Below are positions 39,925 to 50,489 of a stretch of 64,000 nt of DNA, piece by piece. How positions within the stretch are numbered: position 1 is the first letter of the stretch; each line of letters starts with the position of its first letter. The stretch is from Bacillus coahuilensis m4-4. Its GTDB lineage: Bacteria > Bacillota > Bacilli > Bacillales > Bacillaceae_K. The stretch spans positions 1-64,000 of the forward strand of contig NZ_ABFU01000042.1 of NCBI RefSeq assembly GCF_000171615.1. Reading direction: 5' to 3'. The notes under the pieces are model-generated. The model saw only the letters and a program-made list of their open reading frames with translations. It was not told the DNA's origin and ran no database searches. Both the position numbers and the translations under genes were made by a program.

Positions 39925-40709
39925 TTAGCTTAAATATATAATTCCCCCGTTCACAATCTCTAATGATATTCGTGGTTCATACTGTTCTTTTAGTGCCTCT
40001 TTTTCGATATGATAGGACTCAGGAAGCTCGTCCACTTCACTATAGAACGCATCGAGCAAACTTAAATCCTCGTCCCATCGTTTCCTTGCTTCCGTTGCCC
40101 ACTCGTGTTCTTCTTGCCTAAGCTCATCTGAAATGCTATTTAATATTCTAGAGACCCCGCTTTTTGGCTTAATGATTGGTGTCAGGGTGAAGGTGAAATC
40201 AGGGATTGTCGCATGAAGTTCCTTTGTGAGTAATCTGTCAAAAAAATCTTCTTTCATCCCACCGTTAATTAAATTTAAGCCATATGAACGAAAGCTATCT
40301 TTTTTTTTGTATCACATTCATAGGAGATTTTAATATTCACTAACAACCAAGGAAAAAGTGAAGTTTGTTTGTTTGGCATGACAGGAGTCTTTTCATAGAG
40401 TCTGACAAATCCTGCAAGTTTTTTAGTAGATTGAAACAATTGATGTAGACGAGGAGAACCAAAGTGTATAAATTCCCCTTTTAACCCTTCGGGAGCCTTT
40501 TCTTTATTTGTGATAAATGTGATAGATGCTGGGTTTGGGATGCCGCCAGTTTTTTCAAGATAATGCCAGTAGAAGGGGCGATTCATTAATTCTTTATCCA
40601 TATCAATCGTTAGCTGCACCTTCAAGTGTCCAGGTGATCGATCAACAATTTCACATTGATTATTATTAAAATATTCTTCAAGAAACTCATATATTTCAGC
40701 TTGTTGCAT
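39925..40709 (-). CDS. yqhG: YqhG family protein, one frameshift
   Basis: About 261 residues, a soluble protein of the YqhG family (EIYEFLEEYFNNNQCEIVD at the start; PRISLEIVNGGIIYL at the end). A run of nine A (minus strand, near 40303) is one short; restoring it joins YECDTKKK to DSFRSYGLNLINGGMKEDFF. ATG 40709 has GAAGGTGA upstream; GTG 40718 lies before it. Its start overlaps the yqhH stop, so the pair is an operon. Function unknown. Confidence 0.85.
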
Positions 40710-42369
40710 GCTGTTCACCTTCTTTCATTTCCCGGGCAAAGTCAATCATGCTAGAAAGGTTGTCCATCTTTATTTTCATTTCACCTTCTGATTTAGATTG
40801 TGAGAAAATATCCGTTAGATGGTCTTCGATTTTTCCAAATTCTATTTTTGTTAGAATATCATCTAGTTCTCCAACTACGCGTTCGAATAGCTGGATTTTT
40901 CATACAGTAGCTTCATTATATGCTCTTCAATTGTGCCTTTCACAGCAAAGTTGTGAATATGCACATCATCCGTTTGACCAAGGCGATGAATTCTTCCTAT
41001 TCTTTGTTCTAGTCTCATGGGATTCCACGGGAGGTCAAAGTTAATCATATGGGAGCAAAATTGAAGATTAATTCCTTCTCCACCGGCTTCAGTTGCTATG
41101 AGAACTTGGGCGTGCTGCTGAAAGAGTTGTTTCATCCAATCTTTTTTCCCGCGCTTAAAACCACCTCGAAAAGGAACAGACGAAATTCCATGTTGCTTAA
41201 GGAACCACTGTAAGTAAAGCTGTGTTGCCCGATATTCTGTGAAAATAATAACCTTATCGTTAATACTACGGATAAGTTCAAGAGCTTTCATTGCCTTTGA
41301 ATTGGTTTGAACCTGATCCACTTTCTGTAGCATCATATGAATGGTTTCTTTCATTCTTTCAGATATGTCTTCTTTTTCTAGCATATTCTTTAAGGTGTAG
41401 TACACAGCTTCTCTACTAGAGCAGGCTTCTCTTTGCAGGGTTAATAAGGAGAAAGAACTCGTTACATATTCGTCATATTGGCTTTTAAGGTTTAAAATAC
41501 TGTCATAAAGCTCTTGTTCTTCCTTTGAAAACTCAATTACATGTGTATTCACTTTTCGTTTCGTCCATTCTATTCCTGTATCTTCACGGCGATTTCGAAT
41601 CATCACTTTATTAACGAGTTCTTTTAAATACTGATCGTTTTCTGTAGATTTGCCCGTTTGATAGTTCTCTGCAAATATACTTTCATTTCCTAGATGCCCC
41701 GGCTTTAATAGGGAAACTAGGTGAAATATTTCTTCTAATTTATTTTGTACTGGCGTCGCTGTCAGTAGTAAACAAAACTTTTTCTTCAAATTTTGAGCGA
41801 ATTCATAGTTTTTCGTTTTTGTGATTTTTTAATTTATGGGCTTCATCAATAATCACCATATCATAATTTTGTTCGTAAATTTTATCCTTATGCGGCTGCC
41901 GTTTTGCTGTATCTAATGAGCTGACCACAACATCACACTGATCCCATACATAACTCTTTTTTTGCGCGACGGCAGGAATGTAGAATTTCGAATTCAATTC
42001 CATAGCCCACTGAGAAACAAGGGAGGCAGGTGCCAAAATCAGAACCTTTTTTACGAGTCCTCTAATCATATATTCTTTGAGAATAAGACCTGCTTCAATT
42101 GTTTTTCCTAATCCAACCTCGTCAGCAAGTATCGCTTTTCCGTTCATTCGTTCTACCACTTGCTGAGCCACCTCAAGTTGATGAGGAAGGGGTGTGAAAT
42201 CTGGTAAGTGTTTCGGGGCTTGTAGTCCCTGAAAGCTTGGAATAACATTTTTTCTTTCAATATTCGTGGATAGCTTCATGAGTTCCCAATTCGACCAAGG
42301 GCCATCATGCTCTAAGCGGTCCATTAATTCATTTGTCCATGTGTCATCTGTCCGGATGGATACATTCAT
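40696..42369 (-). CDS. yqhH: SNF2-family helicase YqhH, two frameshifts
   Basis: About 557 residues with SNF2/RapA-type motor motifs: LADEVGLGKTIEAGL (Walker A), DEAHKLKN (motif II), LLTATPVQN (motif III), ATEAGGEGINLQ (motif V) and RIGRIHRLGQ (motif VI). It probably remodels protein-DNA or RNA polymerase complexes using ATP. One extra A near 41813 (restores NHKTKNYEFAQNLKKKF) and one missing A near 40903 (restores LYEKIQLFERVVGELDD) break the frame. AAAGGAGAGG precedes the ATG. Confidence 0.9.
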
Positions 42370-42692
42370 TAAAGCCTCTCCTTTTTATTGATCTACTAAA
42401 ACGGGTTTTTTTGTAGTATAACCATAAGAAGATGACAGTATGTAAAAGAATAATAACTTAATGTTACTGTGGTATTTAATTATAATGTTCGCATTTTAGA
42501 TCGTTTCTTATAAGTAGAAAAGCTAAATAAATTCAACTGTTTCTATCATAAAATTCATAAATCTTCTAGATTTTGTTTACTTAGTAATATGAATAATAGA
42601 ATTGGTAGCGTATTCAGGAATTAAAATGATTGATACAGAGAAAAGGAAGTGGTAGGATGGTTGTAAGAGTTTTTAATCTTTTTAAAATAGCC
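42370..42692. other. AT-rich region between yqhH and the gcv leader
   Basis: No convincing gene. Two promoter-like pairs are present on the plus strand: TTGATA-N17-TAGGAT (42630-42658) and TTGTAA-N16-TAAAAT (42661-42688). Either could drive the gcv transcript. Confidence 0.4.
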
Positions 42693-42729
42693 AAATCCGA
42701 ACATTATCCATTAATTCCGTTCTATAAAT
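42693..42729 (+). promoter_or_regulatory. probable PurR operator (tandem PurBox) before the gcv leader
   Basis: AAATCCGAACATT at 42693-42705 fits the PurBox pattern AWWWCCGAACWWT at every position. A degenerate inverted partner, GTTCTATAAAT, begins 16 bases after the CGAAC. Bacillus PurR sites are inverted PurBox pairs with 16-17 base spacing. It suggests that PurR tunes glycine cleavage with purine supply. Confidence 0.55.
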
Positions 42730-42742
42730 AATTGAATAGTTG

Positions 42743-42958
42743 CGGATGACAGCAAGGGGAGAGACTGATATTTCAGCGCCGAAGGAGCAAGCAATCTATT
42801 TTGTGAATCTCTCAGGCAAAAAGACTCTTGTTGGACGCGGCTCTGGAGAGAGCTTCAGTAAAGATTGAAGCCACCCAAGAGGAAACCAGTTGGTAAACTT
42901 TCAGGTCAAAGGACAGAGAATTCTCATCGTACGTATGAGGATATCTCTGTCCTTTTTT
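42743..42958 (+). ncRNA. Tandem glycine riboswitch (gcvT leader)
   Basis: Two aptamers in series. The first includes AGCAAGGGGAGAGAC, GCGCCGAAGGAGCAA and AATCTCTCAGGCAAAAAGA; the second GGACGCGGCTCTGGAGAGAGC, GCCACCCAAGAGGAAACC and AAACTTTCAGGTCAAAGGAC. An expression platform terminator ends at 42957. Layout matches the B. subtilis gcvT leader: glycine binding prevents termination and turns on the cleavage genes. Confidence 0.96.
42909..42957 (+). terminator. riboswitch expression-platform terminator
   Basis: AAAGGACAGAGA pairs with TCTCTGTCCTTT over a long loop, followed by T. The left arm overlaps the end of the second aptamer, so glycine binding competes with it. Confidence 0.9.
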
Positions 42959-43019
42959 AGTGGGATTAAAGACTGAATGTTGGGAATGTTGCGGCGAAAT
43001 GAATAAAAGGGGGATGACG

Positions 43020-44115
43020 ATGAGTGAATTAAAACGAACACCATTATTCGAAATGTATGGTGAGCATGGAGGAAAAACCATCGATTTTGGTGGGTGGGAG
43101 CTTCCTGTTCAATTTTCTTCTATTAAAGAAGAACACGAGGCGGTTAGAACGAAGGCTGGACTTTTTGATGTGTCCCATATGGGAGAGGTAATGGTAACAG
43201 GACCTGATAGTCTTACCTACTTAAACCGTATTATGACAAATGATGTGTCTAAGTTATCACCAGGAAAAGCTCAGTATACGGCAATGTGCTATGACAATGG
43301 TGGGACAGTTGATGATTTGCTAGTGTATCAGCTTGGTGACCAAAAATATTTACTCGTCGTGAATGCAAGCAATATTGAAAAAGATGTAGAGTGGCTAGTG
43401 TCCCATGTAGAAGAGGATGTTAGGATAGAGAATGTTTCAGATCAGACAGCACAGTTAGCTGTTCAAGGACCTCTTGCAGAAGCCATCCTTCAAACAATCA
43501 CAGATAAAGATCTTAGTGAGATTCGTTTTTTAAAGTTTGAAGAGAATGTGGTGATTGACGGAGTCACATCCTTAGTTTCTCGTACAGGATATACAGGAGA
43601 AGATGGATTTGAAATTTATTGTCATCAAAAAGACGCCGCTACGTTGTGGCGATCTATTATAGAAGCAGGAAAAGATAAGGGTCTTGTTCCTTGTGGTTTA
43701 GGAGCGAGAGATACCCTACGTTTTGAAGCCTGCTTACCACTATATGGTCAAGAGCTTTCAAAAGACATTTCCCCTCTAGAAGCAGGCATAGGTTTTGCTG
43801 TGAAAACACAAAAAAGAAAATTTTATTGGTCAAAAACCATTAGAAAAGCAAAAAGAGGATGGACTAGATCGTAAGATTGTAGGGATTGAAGTGACAGGCA
43901 GGGGAATTCCTCGCCATGGGTATGCTGTATATGTTGGTGAAAAGAAAATAGGCGAAGTGACAACAGGTACTCAATCGCCTACATTGGGAAAAGCGATTGG
44001 GTTAGCGCTACTCGATACACACTATACAGCAGAGGGTACAGAAGTGAATGTAGAAATTAGAAATAGAATGGTTGAAGCGAAAGTCGTATCCACACCGTTC
44101 TATAAAAGGAAATAG
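43020..44115 (+). CDS. gcvT: Aminomethyltransferase (glycine cleavage T protein), one frameshift
   Basis: About 364 residues. It transfers the methylene group of aminomethyl-lipoyl H protein to tetrahydrofolate. Family motifs [34 protein letters not shown] and [13 protein letters not shown] are present. ATG 43020 is chosen because AAGGGGG is six bases away; ATG 43014 is too close. An extra A near 43815 breaks the frame; removing it restores [20 protein letters not shown]. It is controlled by the glycine riboswitch. Confidence 0.95.
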
Positions 44116-44129
44116 GGAGGTCCATAGGG

Positions 44130-45476
44130 ATGAAGCATCGTTACTTACCAACAACTGAGCAAGATAGAAAAGAAATGCTAGAAGCAATTGGTGTAGAGTC
44201 AGTTGATGAATTATTCGCTGACATACCTGAAAAGGTTCGATTTCAAGGAGAATATAACATTAAAAAAGCTAAAACAGAAACGGCTCTAGTAAAAGAGTTA
44301 ACTATTCTAGCCAATAAGAATGCTGATTTCAAAACCTACACCAACTTTTTAGGTGCAGGTGTTTATGATCATTACATTCCTTCGATAGTGGACCATGTGA
44401 TTTCTCGTTCTGAATTTTATACAGCGTATACTCCTTATCAGCCTGAAATTTCTCAAGGAGAGCTGCAAGCTATCTTCGAATTTCAGTCGATGATTTGTGA
44501 GTTAACTGGAATGGATGTCGCGAACTCCTCTATGTATGACGGAGGTACGGCTTTAGCAGAAGCAGCCACGTTAGCTGCAGGTCATACGCGTAAAAAGAAA
44601 GTGTTAATTTCTGAAGCAGTCCACCCTGAATCCAAAGCGGTTGTCGAATCGTATTGTAAGGGGCAAAACATTGAAGTTGTGACGATTCCTTCTCATGAGG
44701 GCATTACGGATCTTTCTGCATTAGATACTATGATGGACGGGGAAACAGCAGCTGTCATTGTGCAATATCCTAACTTTTATGGACGAGTGGAAGACCTTGT
44801 GAAGGTAGAAGAAATCACTCATCGTGAAAAAAGTCTGTTTGTCGTTTCATCCAACCCCATGTCCTTAGGGGTATTAACGCCTCCAGGTCAGCTAGGTGCT
44901 GATATTGTCGTTGGGGATGCTCAAGTGTTTGGAATTCCAGCTTCTTACGGTGGGCCTCACTGTGGTTACTTTGCTGTCACCAAAGCGTTAACACGTAAAG
45001 TACCTGGTCGACTTGTTGGGGAAACTGTTGATGAAGAAGGTAGAAGAGGGTATGTATTAACGCTTCAAGCTCGCGAACAGCATATAAGAAGAGACAAAGC
45101 AACCTCTAACATTTGTTCAAACCAAGCATTAAATGCGTTAGCAGCGTCCGTTGCGATGACAGCCCTTGGAAAACACGGTGTAAAAGAAATGGCTGTTCAA
45201 AACCTTCAAAAAGCTCATTATGCCAAACAAGCATGTAAAAAGGCTGGGATTGAAGTGGTATATGAAGGGGCGTCATTCAATGAGTTTGTGATTAAGCTTC
45301 CACTTGAAGTGAAAGAAGTGAATCGCAAGCTATTAGAAAAAGGCATCATCGGTGGGTATGATCTAGCAAGAGACGATCATGAGCTATCAGGTCATATGCT
45401 TGTAGCGGTTACAGAAATTCGTACAAAAGAAGAGATTGATACATTCGTAGAGGAAGTAGGTGCGATCATTGCATAA
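44130..45476 (+). CDS. gcvPA: Glycine dehydrogenase (decarboxylating) subunit 1
   Basis: A 448-residue subunit of the PLP-dependent P protein, which decarboxylates glycine and passes the aminomethyl group to H protein. Family segments [26 protein letters not shown] and [10 protein letters not shown] are present. It starts 14 bases after gcvT with GGGAGG and overlaps gcvPB. The frame is intact. Confidence 0.96.
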   Translation: MKHRYLPTTEQDRKEMLEAIGVESVDELFADIPEKVRFQGEYNIKKAKTETALVKELTILANKNADFKTYTNFLGAGVYDHYIPSIVDHVISRSEFYTAYTPYQPEISQGELQAIFEFQSMICELTGMDVANSSMYDGGTALAEAATLAAGHTRKKKVLISEAVHPESKAVVESYCKGQNIEVVTIPSHEGITDLSALDTMMDGETAAVIVQYPNFYGRVEDLVKVEEITHREKSLFVVSSNPMSLGVLTPPGQLGADIVVGDAQVFGIPASYGGPHCGYFAVTKALTRKVPGRLVGETVDEEGRRGYVLTLQAREQHIRRDKATSNICSNQALNALAASVAMTALGKHGVKEMAVQNLQKAHYAKQACKKAGIEVVYEGASFNEFVIKLPLEVKEVNRKLLEKGIIGGYDLARDDHELSGHMLVAVTEIRTKEEIDTFVEEVGAIIA

Positions 45477-46927
45477 CGAGAATCAAGCCCTTATTTTTGA
45501 GTTATCTAAAGAAGGCCGTGTTGGTCATAGTTTACCCGTATTAGACATCCCTGAAGTAGATCTTTCTGAGCTTTTACCAGAAACCTTTATTAGGAAAGAT
45601 TCTCCGGAGCTTCCAGAAGTTTCAGAGCTGGATATTATGAGACATTACACGGCGCTATCTACACGTAATCATGGTGTAGATTCTGGATTCTATCCTTTAG
45701 GCTCCTGTACGATGAAATACAATCCTAAAGTCAATGAAGTCGTGGCAAGAATTCCAGGATTCGCACATATTCATCCACTTCAACCAGAAGAAAGTGTTCA
45801 AGGGGCCTTGGAATTAATGTATGACCTACAAGAGCATTTAACAGAAATTACGGGCATGGACACGGTGACACTACAGCCTGCTGCTGGTGCTCACGGTGAA
45901 TGGACAGGTCTAATGATGATACGTGCTTTCCATGAAGCAAATGGTGATTTCCACCGAACGAAAGTGATTGTACCAGATTCTGCTCATGGAACGAATCCAG
46001 CATCAGCTACAGTCGCGGGCTTTGAAACAGTTACCGTAAAGTCTGATGAAAATGGTCTAGTTGATTTAGACGATTTAAAACGTGTAGTGGGAGAGGACAC
46101 AGCTGCTCTTATGCTGACGAACCCGAACACACTAGGTTTGTTTGAAGAAAATATACTAGAAATGGCCAGCATTATACACGAGGCAGGCGGAAAATTATAC
46201 TATGATGGTGCCAATCTAAACGCCGTTCTTTCAAAAGCTCGACCTGGAGATATGGGCTTTGATGTTGTTCACTTGAATCTTCATAAAACATTTACAGGTC
46301 CTCACGGCGGGGGTGGACCAGGGTCAGGTCCTGTTGGGGTGAAAGCAGATATAATTCCTTACCTTCCTAAGCCAGTCTTAGAGAAAGGCGAACACGGCTA
46401 TTTCTTTAATTATGATCGACCAGAATCCATTGGAAGAGTTAAGCCGTACTATGGAAACTTTGGTATTAACGTTCGTGCGTACACGTATATACGTACCATG
46501 GGCCCTGATGGGTTAAAGGCTGTAACAGAGAACGCGGTTTTAAATGCGAACTATATGATGAGACGATTAGCCCCTCATTTTGATTTACCATACGATCGTC
46601 ATTGTAAGCATGAATTTGTGATTAGCGGAAGAAGACTGAAGAAATTGGGTGTACGGACATTAGACATTGCCAAACGGTTATTGGACTTTGGCTATCATCC
46701 TCCGACTATCTACTTCCCGCTAAATGTAGAAGAGTGTATGATGATTGAGCCTACTGAAACGGAATCAAAAGAAACCCTTGATGCATTTTATTGATGCACT
46801 TATTCAAATTTCAAGAGAAGCAGAAGAGACGCCTGAAATTGTCCAGGAAGCTCCACATACAACCGTTGTAAAACGAATGGATGAAACGTTAGCGGCTAGA
46901 AAGCCTGTATTACGTTACCAAAAATAA
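45469..46927 (+). CDS. gcvPB: Glycine dehydrogenase (decarboxylating) subunit 2, one frameshift
   Basis: About 485 residues, the PLP-binding subunit of the P protein. The PLP lysine is in [38 protein letters not shown] and [12 protein letters not shown] are family motifs. TTG 45469 ([16 protein letters not shown]) fits the known N-terminus better than GTG 45460. One extra T near 46789 breaks the frame; removing it gives [21 protein letters not shown] long hairpin without a T run follows at about 46931-46975. Confidence 0.95.
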
Positions 46928-47035
46928 ATGTTCAGGAAGCTGGCTCATCGGTTGTTGCATGTACCGTATGGGTCAGCTTTCGCTGTAAGATAAGAAGCTT
47001 TTTAATCAGCTATGAAGAAGGGAACTAGGAAACGA

Positions 47036-47604
47036 ATGATTACGATTCAAGGTAAGAAAGTCTCCTTAACGGAGGCGACAATAGAAGATATAGCTATCTT
47101 ATATTACTGGAAATTTGAAGAAGAAAAACAAGAGGCAAAAAATGGAATGGTCCATATATCCCTGAGCCATTTATGACCAAAAGTGAATTCAACGATAGTT
47201 TTTTTGAGAGTGCCAGGGTACTAAATGGTGTTCCTTCTACTCTCGTCATAAAAGCAAATGGAAAAGTAATCGGTACAGTAGGATGCTATTGGGTTGATCA
47301 ACATACTGACTGGCTTGAAACAGGAATTGTGATATACGACCCTTCTTATTGGAATGGCGGATACGGTACAGAGGCTTACGCTTTATGGATTGATTATCTG
47401 TTTGAGCACACGAATTTACATAGGCTAGGAATGAGCACATGGTCTGGGAATGACCGAATGATGAGAGTTGCATACAAATTAGGAATGGTTGAAGAGGCCA
47501 GGATTAGAAAAGCTCGAGTAGTAGAGGGTGAATACTACGATTCTATTAAGATGGGAATCTTACGAGAAGAATGGATAGAAAAAAGGAAAGAGGGACAGGA
47601 ATGA
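47036..47604 (+). CDS. GNAT-family N-acetyltransferase, one frameshift
   Basis: About 189 residues, of the RimJ/RimL type that acetylates amino groups with acetyl-CoA. The acetyl-CoA loop is PSYWNGGYGTEAY and LHRLGMSTWSGNDRMMRVAY is typical of the C-terminal helix. A missing A near 47140 breaks the frame; restoring it gives QEAKKWNGPYIPEPFMTKSE. ATG 47036 has AGGAAACGA upstream. It overlaps the next gene by ATGA. Substrate unknown. Confidence 0.85.
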
Positions 47605-47903
47605 AAAATGAACCAGAGGTTAAACAAATCATCATCAATAATTTTTTTACAAAAGACGGTAAGTTAAAATACATTCCTTCTCAGTTAAAAAAGAAATTAA
47701 TTATTTTAGAACATATAGTAGAAGGGCTGGATTCAACGAGAACATACAATGAAATAGAATTAAACGAAGTGATTCTTACCTATCATGAAGATTTCTGTAC
47801 AATACGAAGGGAATTTATTGTGCAAGGGTTTATGGACCGATCATCATCAGAATATACGATCCGAGATAAAAAGGATTGGAAAAGATGGGATGAGCTAGGT
47901 TGA
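47601..47903 (+). CDS. DUF2087 domain protein
   Basis: A 100-residue protein matching DUF2087 (FFTKDGKLKYIPSQLKKKL, DFCTIRREFIVQGFMDR). This domain often follows helix-turn-helix modules and may bind nucleic acid. ATG 47601 with GAGGGACAGG upstream is chosen, overlapping the acetyltransferase stop by ATGA, so the two are coupled. Confidence 0.82.
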   Translation: MKNEPEVKQIIINNFFTKDGKLKYIPSQLKKKLIILEHIVEGLDSTRTYNEIELNEVILTYHEDFCTIRREFIVQGFMDRSSSEYTIRDKKDWKRWDELG

Positions 47904-47919
47904 TTGCTTTTTATTTGCA

Positions 47920-48048
47920 AATAAAATAGAACCTGTTGTAGGAATACTTATGAATGGGTAAGGTGATCCTGTAGTATTGGCTAGCTCAAACGCTAATTAT
48001 ATGGAATGGTTAGATCCTAAAGAAGTTGTCAACTTTCTAATGGAATAG
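47920..48048 (+). pseudogene. short coding-like remnant
   Basis: A frame without an ATG reads NKIEPVVGILMNG, a stop, then GDPVVLASSNANYMEWLDPK and EVVNFLME before TAG. The codon use looks coding but no ribosome site or full gene is visible. It may be the eroded end of a small enzyme; the family is not certain. Confidence 0.3.
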
Positions 48049-48056
48049 TTCATAAT

Positions 48057-48082
48057 AGGTATCCATCAGGATGCCTTTTTCT
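48057..48082 (+). terminator. terminator-like hairpin
   Basis: AGGTATCC and GGATGCCT pair with one wobble and a four-base loop, followed by a T run. It lies after the DUF2087 gene and the remnant. Confidence 0.65.
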
Positions 48083-48284
48083 TTATGATTCTGAAACGAT
48101 GATGAATAAGTTAAAATTACCCCATCACGTTACGTAAACTTGCGGAGATCTAGGGCATATAGGGGGAGTCAAGATATCAGGTTCTCTCTATCTAGTCTAG
48201 TAATAGTGTGACAGTTAGAATATAATGTTTATGTAGAATGAAGTTGAAGTATGTCGAATTAATTTAATTGATAGGAGTTCATAT

Positions 48285-49919
48285 ATGACGATTAAATTGC
48301 GCACTTTTGTGGCGTTACTTTTTGCTGTTATCATTATTCTTTTAACGGTTAGTTTAAGTTATTTTATCGGTCAGCAATCAAGCGAAAAAGTAACAGCTGA
48401 AATTGGAAATTCTTTATCTACAACGGCTTATCAAATGGCCGATAAGTTAGATTTTTTTATGTGGTCTAGAGAAGGTGAAATTGAAGTACTAAGTGAATTA
48501 GAAGCACTTAAAGACTTAAACAATATAGAAGAAATGAGTAATTTACTCGAGCAACTGCAAGAAAGCTTCCCAGCCTTTTCATGGGTAGGAATTACAGACA
48601 AGGATGGAAAGGTTATAGCAGCAACAGATAACATCCTAAAAGGTGCGGATATCAGTATGCGTCCGGTCTATATGGAAGGAATAAAAGGACGGTTTATTGG
48701 GGATGTGCATGATGCGGTGCTGCTTGCCGATTTGTTACCAAATCCAAGCGGAGAACCTATGAAGTTCGTAGATATCAGCAGGGCGATTGAAAATGATGAG
48801 GGCGAGCCTATTGGAGTATTAGCTGCTCATTTAAGCTGGGATTGGTCAAAACAGGTGGAACGCGATCTGCTGCGCCCTTTAGAGAACAATTTACAAGGTG
48901 CAGAAGTGTTTATTATTAGTAAATCAGATGAAACCGTGCTCCTCGGTCCAAATAAAATGGTTGGTTCGAAGCTTGAGTTGCGAAGTATTCAGCAGGCTCA
49001 AAACGGAAAGAATGACTGGCAATTAGAGACATGGCCAGATGAGAAAGAATATGTGACGGGGTATTCCTATGGTCAAGGGTATCAAAATTATGAAGGATTA
49101 GGCTGGACGGTCCTTGTGCGAATTCCAAAGGAGATTGCCTATCAACCGTTAGAGGATCTTCAACAATCTATTCTACTAATCGGATTAGGCTTTGCTGTCT
49201 TGTTCTCATTTTTAGGATGGTACCTATCAGGATTCTTTACCAAGCCTCTTCGTAAAATTACGATTTCTGCTAATCAATTGATGCTCGGTCAAAATGTTGA
49301 AATCCCCGAGTACAAGGGGATTAAAGACATAGAGATTTTATCTACAACCTTACGTGACTTAGTATCCTCTCTAGTGAAATCTGTGAAAGATTTAAATGAC
49401 ATGGAGTCTCTCGCTCATCATGACAAGTTAACAGGTTTATATAATAGAATCTACTTAGATACGTATATAGAAAAAGAAAGTAAACAAGCTATGATAAACG
49501 GAGATACGTTAACCTATTTATTTTTGGATCTAGACGGTTTCAAATTAGTGAACGATCAATATGGTCATGAAGCAGGAGATGTTCTTTTAAAAGAGGTTGC
49601 CAATCGATTAACACAATCGATATCCCTAAATGACCAAGCCTTTCGCATAGGAGGAGACGAATTCCTTTTAATCCTTCACACTTCTGAACATAACTACCAA
49701 GATGTTGCAAATAAAATAGGTGATGAAGTGATTCATCGATTAAATTTACCATTCGAGCTTCCTCAAGGGGCGGTTCATATTGGGTGTAGTATAGGAGCAG
49801 CTGTTTGGAAAAGTGAAGAGCAGGACGGAATAGATATCATCCGTTATGCAGATGAAGCATTATATGAATCGAAGCGTACAGGAAAGAATAAACTTACATT
49901 CTCATCAACTGCTAATTAA
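48285..49919 (+). CDS. Membrane sensor diguanylate cyclase (dCache-HAMP-GGDEF)
   Basis: A 544-residue protein. One N-terminal membrane segment, an extracellular double-Cache sensor domain (about 35-290), a second membrane segment (about 290-312), a HAMP linker (about 313-365) and a GGDEF domain (about 380-535) with RIGGDEFLLIL. The motif is intact, so it should make c-di-GMP from GTP. There is no RxxD inhibition site at the usual five residues before it. It stands alone, after about 380 bases of non-coding DNA. Confidence 0.92.
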   Translation: MTIKLRTFVALLFAVIIILLTVSLSYFIGQQSSEKVTAEIGNSLSTTAYQMADKLDFFMWSREGEIEVLSELEALKDLNNIEEMSNLLEQLQESFPAFSWVGITDKDGKVIAATDNILKGADISMRPVYMEGIKGRFIGDVHDAVLLADLLPNPSGEPMKFVDISRAIENDEGEPIGVLAAHLSWDWSKQVERDLLRPLENNLQGAEVFIISKSDETVLLGPNKMVGSKLELRSIQQAQNGKNDWQLETWPDEKEYVTGYSYGQGYQNYEGLGWTVLVRIPKEIAYQPLEDLQQSILLIGLGFAVLFSFLGWYLSGFFTKPLRKITISANQLMLGQNVEIPEYKGIKDIEILSTTLRDLVSSLVKSVKDLNDMESLAHHDKLTGLYNRIYLDTYIEKESKQAMINGDTLTYLFLDLDGFKLVNDQYGHEAGDVLLKEVANRLTQSISLNDQAFRIGGDEFLLILHTSEHNYQDVANKIGDEVIHRLNLPFELPQGAVHIGCSIGAAVWKSEEQDGIDIIRYADEALYESKRTGKNKLTFSSTAN

Positions 49920-49921
49920 TA

Positions 49922-49951
49922 AAGGCTTGAAGGAATATCCCTTCAAGCCTT
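49922..49951. terminator. bidirectional terminator, GGDEF gene and yqhL
   Basis: A perfect 12-bp AAGGCTTGAAGG stem with a six-base loop, then a T-rich tail on the plus strand. Confidence 0.85.
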
Positions 49952-49955
49952 CTTC

Positions 49956-50336
49956 TTATTTCTTTTTCACTTTTCCAGACCAGCCTCTGAAGCCGCCTTT
50001 TAAGTGGTAGATATCTCTGTAGCCTTTTTTGTATAGCATTTGAGCTGCACGTCCACTACGAAGTCCGCTTTGACAATACAAATAGATCGGTTGGTCTTTG
50101 CGGAATTCCCCCATACGCATTTTTATTTGTGAAACAGGGATGTTACGGGAACCTAGAATGTGACCACCTTCGAATTCATTTGGCTCACGAACGTCTACAA
50201 GCTGTGCTTTTCGGTAACCAGCAATAAATTCATCTTGAGTTAACGGTTTAACAGAACGTTTTTGTAAAAAGTAAGATACCACCGTATAAACAATGATAGC
50301 TCCTAGAATAATTAAAATAATACTTACTGTATCCAC
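49956..50336 (-). CDS. yqhL: Rhodanese-like protein YqhL
   Basis: A 126-residue protein with one N-terminal membrane segment and a rhodanese domain. The active-site loop YCQSGLRSG carries the catalytic Cys, and DVREPNEFEGGHI is the typical CH2A region. It probably transfers sulfur at the cytoplasmic face of the membrane. AGAGAGGGG precedes the ATG on the minus strand. It is divergent from lipM. Confidence 0.93.
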   Translation of the reverse strand: MDTVSIILIILGAIIVYTVVSYFLQKRSVKPLTQDEFIAGYRKAQLVDVREPNEFEGGHILGSRNIPVSQIKMRMGEFRKDQPIYLYCQSGLRSGRAAQMLYKKGYRDIYHLKGGFRGWSGKVKKK

Positions 50337-50489
50337 TAATGAAACCCCTCTCTTTTCTCTACGCTATTTCTATTATATTCATCTCGGGTGAATCTTTCAA
50401 AGTAAATTTCATCTAGTTCACAATTCTTTGTTTTTTTCATGACATTTGGTAGACTATGATAAGATTTTGTTCTAGGAAGAGGGATTTGG

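Noticed and set aside
42657-42731. A 24-codon frame with a good ribosome site upstream of the glycine riboswitch
   Set aside because: It overlaps the probable PurR operator and candidate promoters and has no recognisable product. The ribosome-site match is likely chance in a purine-rich stretch.
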